Shown here piece after piece: positions 57,201 to 64,000 of a stretch of 64,000 nucleotides of DNA; within the stretch, counting starts at the first letter, position 1, and every line of letters begins with the position of its first letter. The notes under the pieces were generated by a model. That model saw nothing but the letters and a program-made list of their open reading frames with translations. It searched no databases and was not told where the DNA came from. Position numbers and translations under genes: made by a program. Origin of the DNA: Coprinellus micaceus (Eukaryota; Basidiomycota; Agaricomycetes; Agaricales; Psathyrellaceae); assembly GCA_951394405.1 (NCBI GenBank), contig OX596335.1, positions 2,790,001-2,854,000 of the forward strand. Reading direction: 5' to 3'.

Positions 57201-59913
57201 TCGATTCACCGATATGTAGCTGCACAGGCGATCAGTGGGCAGACACAGCAGGTAGCTCTAAGCCATACCAAGTTCTCGTTGGCAACAAATGCCACCCACA
57301 CATCGAAAGCAAAGAGCTCAGTTGGATTCTGGAGACCCAGGCTTGACTTTATGGACATATCGCATGTCCTGGATATAATTCGCACTAGGTCTGCTCGACT
57401 AACAAAATCCGAGGTGGGCTCAGAACCAAGAGATCACCTCACCCGTTGGCGTTGATGCGACACTCGAAGTACCTGGCAGGACGTGTGCTGGGTACTGGCA
57501 GCCTCGAATGAGAACGCGAGCAGAGTCCCAAATCTTCGTGCCCCGCCGGGTGGCGAGCCATGGTTAGTGAGCATTGGTCACGAAGAACTGGACGAAGCAC
57601 CGATGGATTTGACCACGAGTATCGTATGAAAAGGATACAGAAGGGTACCATCCAGCCGCACGCAGATACGGCCCTGCCAATGTAGCAATCCCCTTGTCAC
57701 GAAAGCTTGGGGAGAAGTAAGTCCTATGACCCCGCTTGTTGATCGAACGTTACTTACTTTATCACCGCTTTGCAACGCTAAACGATCGTCATGGACTGGC
57801 CAGGGAAGCCCCGACTGGCCAGGTTCCGTGTCCTACAAATACAAGGTCCACCTTGAAAGATAAGCCGACGATGCGCAGAAATGATTGCAAAACTTACCGT
57901 CGGTCAAAGGGCGTGCTGCGGTTACACACCTCAAAGGAGGACCACAAAAGGCATCAGGAGGTTGCTCTCTAAGGATCGTGCTCTCCGTGGCTGTCTTCAA
58001 CGGCTGCTGGGACTCACCCTGGAGACCAGATTGGGGTCCCAAGGCCAGTTGATGCCGCCGATTGGTTCGGTGGGACGACCTCCAGCCCTGTATATCCGAG
58101 GAGCGATTTCAAGAGACCAAACGAAAGTGGGGATTAAACGAACTTGGAGTGCGGGTTGACAGGATGAGGAGGTACGGTGGTAGTGGCGCGCAGAGTTGCT
58201 GGGTTCGACCGGAAACGGAATAAGTAACCCTCAGAGCCAATCAGGAGCCAATCATAAAACGTCATAATTTTCGATAAGTATAAGTAGTGTGATTAATTCA
58301 GTAGTTGACCTGCTAACCCTCTTCACTAACTCAACCCTCTCGAATTAAGTCTCCACAATCTAGTATGCAACGTGTGGGCAGTGCATGCCGGCGGCATGTG
58401 GTACTCATCTCTTCAGTGTCCTGGGCTACTGGTGAGGCAATGCAGACCCAGGCAGTGGACTCGGAGCAGATGTGAGAGGTCGATAACTGCCTTTGTATTC
58501 TCTCTTCTCACCACCCTTCCCCAGGCCGTGGAACTTGAAAAGGCCATTATCTCTGCAATCCCCAGGGACCCGTCATTATCAATCGCACTGGCTCGGACAT
58601 GACCCTCAGCCTTGAACGCGTCCGGCGTCACCGTCTAGAAGAAGGTGGAGGTGCTCATGATGGAGCGACTCCATCGTCACACCCCTGCAGCTTGAACGGG
58701 TTCGGACGAGGAGCGGCAGAGTCAGATCACTGCGATTGCCACCTTATTCGGTGCAGGTGCCTCTGCTTCCTGCCAGGCCTCCTCAAAGGTTCTGATTTCC
58801 CGTATCCTAACACTTTTCTGACTTTCTCCTTCGGCGAAATGGTCGCCCTGCCTTCTGCAACCTCGTTATGCGTCTGATTGAAGGTCTTTGTCTCACTCCG
58901 AGGCTGTAGAACTGGTGCAATATTTCACACTCATTGCGGCGGTCTCCGTGGATCGCCGCCCTTGGGCACATCCTCCTCGACGACTGTGTACAACATTCAT
59001 GTCGATTTCCTCTGGTCGTGCCACAGATCCTGCAAACTCACCTAGGGCTCATCGTTTCCACCTGCCGGCACGTATACGCTCCGTGGGCTGGTGGAGGCGC
59101 TATTTTCCTTAGATATCCTCTCCATCGAGTGCTGGCGCATGCATTCCTTTCCTTGTTAGCCTCATCCTGGCTAGCAAGTCCGGTATGTTCTATGGCCTGT
59201 CTGCCAGGCAGTTTCTGCGTATGACAGACTCTACTATTCAACATGGTAACTATCGTACAGAGTCCAAGTCATCATACATCCCTTTTGGATACCGCCCTCC
59301 GCAAAGCGTAGAGTGCCTTGGCGCCTGACTCGTCTGTCCGCTTCGTCCAGCCCATGCTTCGGGCGCGTGCCCATTCTCACCAGGGATCCTGTAGTTGCGA
59401 ACTGCATCTTCGGAGAACGGGGCCATGTCTCGACTTATGGAGTAGTATAGTTTTCCTGTCTACTCCTTGACACACCCTTAAACCCCGCGACTTCTACGCG
59501 CCTAATGGGCGGACGAAAACAGGCAGAACTTTGAACCAGCGCTGTAACGGTGCTCGGGGCGGAGAGAACATTACCACACTGAACGCAAGCTCATTTCAGT
59601 TCCTTCGAAATAGCCTTTTGACAGCGATGTTGGTGTCAATCCCCAAAGAGATCGAAGCTGTCATAACGGCGTTGCAGGGTCAACCGCAGACAGGGCAGGC
59701 TGAGTCACAGTGGGCTACGGAAAGGTTAGCCAACGAGGTATCCCGTCCGCGGTCGCTGCGCTCTCACTGCACGTCAACATTTCAACCAATGTTAGCTGCG
59801 GTTCGAGTTTCTCGTCGCATTAAATACCGGAGAATCCACCTACTGAAGGCGACCCACAGAAATCGCATTGAACTCCCTGTCGTACCTCTTCCTCCAAGCC
59901 CATTGCACACAAG
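54283..59913. other. 5.6-kb decayed interval without a confident gene
   Basis: Scattered minus-strand splice-donor-like ACTCAC signals (55080, 55611, 55821) and short peptides (for example SLSKSPWFYRTAIVAA at 55667-55620 and YRNMYAARSMTIACLF near 55450) suggest relics of a multi-exon gene. A 14-base G run is at 56634-56647. Two CCAAT boxes in tandem lie at 58234-58256. No intact protein, RNA gene or TIR pair was recognised. Confidence 0.35.
58228..58300 (+). promoter_or_regulatory. Promoter-like tandem CCAAT boxes with downstream TATA-like stretch
   Basis: GAGCCAATCAGGAGCCAATC (58235-58254) holds two CCAAT boxes 11 bp apart, followed by ATAAGTATAAGTAG at about 58274-58287. CCAAT boxes bind the HAP complex in fungi. 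No confident gene follows, so this may be the promoter of a decayed or very small gene starting near 58364. Confidence 0.35.
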
Positions 59914-60787
59914 ATGTTGACGTCTATCCGCTTCTGTTCTTCCGGCCCAGCCGTCAACCCAACGACGCCCCTCCGTCCTATGCCCGCCTCCGTAAACCTC
60001 TTGGGAGCTCCTGTCAAGAAGTACCCGAACAATAAGAGGCGCCAGACCGACCATGTTGAAGACGATCCAGCCCCCCTCCCCTCCAACTCGGATGTGTTTT
60101 CCACGCCGTACAGCTTCGATCCGGGACGACACTTCGTCGTCGATGCCCCGGAAATAAAGCAAGAGCCCGACGCTGATAACCTTGGTGCGTCCATGCGGAT
60201 ACGATTCATATGATACACACTTAACCATTCTTCATCTCCAGGAGCATCCGTTTCGGCCTCCTTTAAATTAACTCAATCCAAGCTCCTGGAACCCCATGGA
60301 GTAGGCCGTGAGCCTCGTCCTAAATGTCAGTCGATTCACCCATTCCTTTGTGGTTCATATGCTGAGGGTGCTAGTAGTGGCCTCCGCCACGGCGTCGCGA
60401 GCTCGGTTCTCTAAGCTCGAAAAGGAAGCGCTCAAGGCCAAGGGGGTGATCGAGGCTTACAAGATAAGAACCATTCGGCTAGAGCGCAAGGAACGCGAAC
60501 TTTTGCAGCAGCTGGCCATCAAGAGGGAAGCCATCAAGGATACGAAGGTCGAGGCGGAAAGCGCCCAGTCTGCGCTTGTCATAGCGGAGGAAACCATCTC
60601 TAAATTGGAAGCTTCTTTGGAAGAGTATAAGCGCCGATCCGGCCGCTACGAGCGCTGGTGGCTCACGGAAAATCGTTCCCTCAAGGCAGTCGAGAAAGCG
60701 CTTCCACCCGACGACGTCGAGGACCTTGAACCAATTCTCTCCTCTGCTCAGGCTCGATATGCTGTCTATTGTGCCGATTCTGTGTAA
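59914..60787 (+). CDS. Hypothetical coiled-coil protein
   Basis: Exons by eye: 59914 to about 60182 (MLTSIRFCSSGPAVNPTTPL, VKKYPNNKRRQTDHVEDD, VDAPEIKQEPDADNL), then GASVSASFKLTQSKLLEPHG, then a third exon. That third exon is a strong coiled coil: SRARFSKLEKEALKAKGVIE, RLERKERELLQQLAIKREAI and AQSALVIAEETISKLEASLE. It ends LEPILSSAQARYAVYCADSV. The N-terminal basic KKYPNNKRRQ is a possible nuclear signal. Heptads suggest dimerisation. No known family is recognised. This is one of the two better coding signals in the last 10 kb. Confidence 0.55.
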
Positions 60788-61920
60788 TTCATCAGGGTTT
60801 GCTCGCGTCTCTTCGGTATATATCGATCCATATTCCCCAGCCGTGTATTAAGCCTTGTGTGTACTAGAATGAAAGAATGTCTACAATTTCCTGGCGACGA
60901 GCACTATTATTTTCGCCGGGTGGCTGATGCGTTTCGGTGTTAGTCCGCCGGGCCGGCACTGGCGGCACAGGTCACAGCAACTTGTACACCGTCTGGGCAC
61001 CCTCGCAGCGGAAGCACTCCCGCATATTTGAACCGAGTCTAGGCGGCTTGCTACTCACCCTTTCTGAGGTTGAGTGAGGTGTCTGTGGTCTGTCGATTGG
61101 GAGTCATTCGTGGTGGAGACGGAGGCGATGCCGAGTGATGCCGAACGGGCGCTTATTTGGGAATTTGAGCTGATGGGGCGAGAAATTGTGCGTATGATGA
61201 ACCCAATAATCACCTTTGAAAGCGAGAAGCAGGTATCGTCCTGCATGACATGCGTGCCCTTGTGAATATGATAACATCAGGAGTGTGGCGGTTCCCAGTT
61301 TTCGATTGAATTAATCGTTCACTGGTAGCAGACGGCTAGTTCTAACTCCTGAGACCCAGGTGAGGCTGCGATGGCTGTCGTTATTCTTATCACACAGTCT
61401 ATTAATGTGTAAGCATGACAAGTGAAGCCTGGTCTCGCGCAAGCAGTATTGTGGTTGACAACGGCGGCGCAGCCGTGGACAGCTTGAATCCTCTGGTGCG
61501 ATCTCCTCCCTCGTGGAGTCGTGGAGAGTAGGCCTATCGTTGGTGTACTACAGTGTCATGATAGCCTGCATAAATGCTGTATATAATACAGAATGCGGAT
61601 GTTGCTCAGTATGATGGCTACGTTTCAGCGAGAATGAAGGCACGACTCATCTGTCATCGCTGTGCTCGGTCCCCGGTACCCCCGTCTTGAGACGTCGTTG
61701 AATTCCTTCTACGAGCTATGATGACATCAAGCGTCGTCTGCCAGCCATTTCCCCTCCCGGTCCGCGCAGCCGCAGTCACACTATAACAACCTGAGCCGGT
61801 TGTCACACTGTGTGACCAAACACCCAACTTCCTGGTTTCATATCCCCTCAGGCAAGCTTTTTTCGTCCTTCCCTCTCCTCGATACTCAATTCCATTTATA
61901 CCAGTCAGCCCTCATAACAA
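60788..61920. other. Intergenic, nothing recognised
   Basis: About 1.1 kb between the coiled-coil gene and the 61921 gene. The 61074-61265 plus frame (63 codons) lacks recognisable features and is not called. Confidence 0.3.
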
Positions 61921-62361
61921 ATGGCTTCTACTATGACCTCCACCATGACTACTATGCATGCCCAAGGGCTTTCTCATTACACCGCGCCCCCTCCCTCCCC
62001 CCGGGTCGATCCGCGCTGGGCCCAACTCGAACCACAACTAGTTGCTTTGTATAACGAATGGTACGCTTTTGACCTCCTCCAGCGTTTCATGCACGTTGAA
62101 GCTCGCATAAGTTCTGTAAAGCAGGTCGATGAAACAGCCCTTTCGACCATCATCCGCGACGTCGAGGGCGACCATTCGCTGATCCCCTTGTTGTGTAATG
62201 GTGTTCGTAGTGCGGTTCAAAAGTACTACGAACACATGCCCGCGGTCCCCCCGTCTGTCTCTGCCGAGCTCAGGACCGAGCTCACAATCGTTAAGCTAAT
62301 TAAGGACAACATGCCGGTTTTCGAAATCGGGACTCAAGACCTGATTAGGAGGTTTTTGTGA
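61921..62361 (+). CDS. Hypothetical 146-aa protein
   Basis: A single exon from ATG 61921 to TGA 62361. The N-terminus is Met/Thr/Ser-rich (MASTMTSTMTTMHAQGLSHY), then PPPSPRVDPRWAQLEPQLVA and a helical, fairly polar body (YNEWYAFDLLQRFMHVEARI, VQKYYEHMPAVPPSVSAELR) ending LIRRFL. Codon third positions favour C and G as in the other genes here. No domain or membrane segment is recognised. A T/C-rich promoter-like stretch precedes it (61855-61900). Confidence 0.5.
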   Translation: MASTMTSTMTTMHAQGLSHYTAPPPSPRVDPRWAQLEPQLVALYNEWYAFDLLQRFMHVEARISSVKQVDETALSTIIRDVEGDHSLIPLLCNGVRSAVQKYYEHMPAVPPSVSAELRTELTIVKLIKDNMPVFEIGTQDLIRRFL

Positions 62362-64000
62362 GGTGAGTTGTCCGCCACAACAACCACTTTTCAAAGCTCA
62401 AAATGATTTAGGTTCGACTTCGTAACTTGCAGTGTATTCTCCTACGTTTGATACTGGCCGCCTCAGGATCTCGTACTTAGTAAACGTCTCGTATTGCCGC
62501 GTCATGTATACCTACTTATGCCCAATTGTGTGTAACATATATGAATCATCGTTCGTGCCGGACCTGGGAGAACGCGCTGAAGTTGGGAGTCTGCAAGACC
62601 TCAAATAAAGAAGTACCCCCTTAACACCAAGGGTCTGGAACATATCCGATATTTTGTGAGTACTTCCCTGCTCAGATTGAAGAGAGGTGATTCCGCGGGA
62701 GGAGGGACAAAAGACGGCTACAACAGCGATGACCGACATAGGCAGCCAATGAACGAGAAGTGGGGCACACTTGCCACGGCCCACAAATAGGTCTCACATA
62801 CCGCACGATTGAGCCCATATTCAGGTTAGCCTGGGCTGAATAATCACGAAGTTTCCTGCTACACGGTATCGTCAAGGCGCCACCATCCATAAACAGAGGG
62901 GATCCGCACGTCACCTTAGTTTGGGTACCCCGAGCCAGACTATAGAATTTGAAAATTCCACCCGGGTCCCCGGCAAATGAAAGTATACCCTCTCAACGGC
63001 TCGCACCGTGCCTCGAGTAATAGCATATCTCTTACCAGAGCCGGTACATCCTATCAATGTTCGGCGATCGAGATAATGCTTTCAATCGGCGGCTCTATTC
63101 GCTTGAGCGATCAAGTCCAAGCGCTAGTAGGCGTCCTCCATTTCTGCGTGAACCCTTCGGGGCCATCCCTGCCTTCCGAGCTCGAAAGCAGGATTGGCCC
63201 AGTGAACGCTGTGTCACAGTGCTAGGTTGGCAAACCATCGGTGTGGGAATGGAGCGTACTGATAGAGTGGGGCATGGAATCGGCGTTCCGTAGTAAGTTA
63301 CTGCGGTACACTACACGTAAAAATCCTTTTGTACGTCGATAGAACGCCAGTTTTCGGTTTTGGATGAGCTCCGTCCGGGAACCAACTGTTTCATACGGAC
63401 TCGGATGCTCGCGCCACATATCCAGTGGTCCATTACACTGGGACTTGAACCCCAGGGACGCTCATCCGAGTCCGCACGATTGAGACATCAATGTCGAAAA
63501 GAAGTCCGAAGGCGACCTCGATCCGAGTGCCACAACCCAGTCAGTTGACCTGTATCCTTTTTGAGACCACTTCATCCGAACCGGGACGTACAGATCATAG
63601 ATCGCACATGGCACAATCACTGATAGGTCGGCGGTGATCGACATCAACCAGTGTTGTCCCAGTATATGCGCGAACTGCGACGGAACGTAACGAAAGAACG
63701 AGCTCAATTCACCACATCGCAGCTCAAGGGTAGAATGGGATCAATAGAGGAGGAAGAGAGGAGAGTCCTTCACCCGTAGGACAGCCCGAGCCTGAAGTTC
63801 TTGAGCCAATCGACGCGCCCATCGACAGACCATCATTCCTCTATCTCCCCGCCCGAGCGAAACCTTCAGAAGTATCGGGCCCCTCCTTCCCGATGCTTTC
63901 ATATGGGACCCCAGAAATCCGGAGGTAGGAATCAAAGCTCCCCAGCCGCTGTTACAAATTGCCACCACAGGGAAGCTCTTCCCGTTATCGTGAGGATACT
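62362..64000. other. Right-edge interval without a confident gene
   Basis: 1.6 kb to the window end. Several short minus-strand frames with intron-like joints (62510-62910, 63460-63970) may be gene relics. None has an identifiable domain or an acceptable start and stop pair. Confidence 0.3.

Noticed and set aside
63430..63470. tRNA-like T-arm (CTGGG..TTGAAC..CCCAG)
   Set aside because: The loop would be 8 rather than 7 bases and no matching acceptor, D or anticodon stems were found at tRNA spacing.

Overview
The window is nuclear DNA of a filamentous basidiomycete, most likely an Agaricomycete. Genes are split by many short introns (about 50-60 nt, GT..AG) and lie close together on both strands. 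Several protein families are typical of mushroom-forming fungi: a long F-box family, DUF6698, single-pass membrane proteins with conserved lectin-like ectodomains, and a PIF1 helicase carrying a viroplasmin-type domain. No rRNA, tRNA, CRISPR array or bacterial-type operon was found.

Left part (1 to about 40 kb) is gene-dense and mostly housekeeping. In order: 5' end of ERG5 sterol C-22 desaturase (-); a signal/TM surface protein (+); a Ser/Pro-rich hypothetical (-); a mitochondrial LEA-like protein (+); the F1-ATPase assembly factor ATP11 (+); an atypical SDR (-); lipoyl(octanoyl) transferase (-); a Mep1-type ammonium transporter (+); prenylcysteine oxidase (-); an F-box protein (+); a core-deleted dienelactone hydrolase (-); an SQ-rich protein with an N-terminal PIP-box-like motif (+); a DUF7702-like membrane protein (-); the pre-rRNA endonuclease LAS1 (+); a second surface TM protein (-); a YSC84-type SYLF-SH3 protein (+); PIF1 helicase (-); an F-BAR/RhoGAP protein (-); and the kinetochore protein NUF2 (-). 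Most neighbours are divergent or convergent pairs with 80-800 bp between them.

Three terminal-inverted-repeat elements can be delimited by eye. The largest, 3,049 bp (10671-13719), has about 30-bp TIRs and a perfect 9-bp target duplication, as Mutator-like elements do. It sits inside the last intron of the prenylcysteine oxidase gene, so the final exon lies more than 3 kb from the rest of the gene. A 782-bp TIR element (11819-12600) is nested inside it. A 225-bp MITE (22481-22705) occupies the shared promoter of the DUF7702-like gene and LAS1.

Right part (about 40 to 64 kb) is much poorer in recognisable genes and rich in decayed ones: an ABC-transporter fragment, a coiled-coil hypothetical, two proteins with CxxC..HxC modules, a small membrane protein, one intact-looking DUF6698 gene, a decayed polyubiquitin array whose units share the same lesions, and two late hypotheticals (59.9-60.8 kb, 61.9-62.4 kb). 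Long stretches between them show only intron-like scars. This looks like a boundary between conserved gene space and fast-evolving, possibly subtelomeric or heterochromatic, accessory DNA.

Exon coordinates come from reading splice sites by eye and have not been checked against transcripts.
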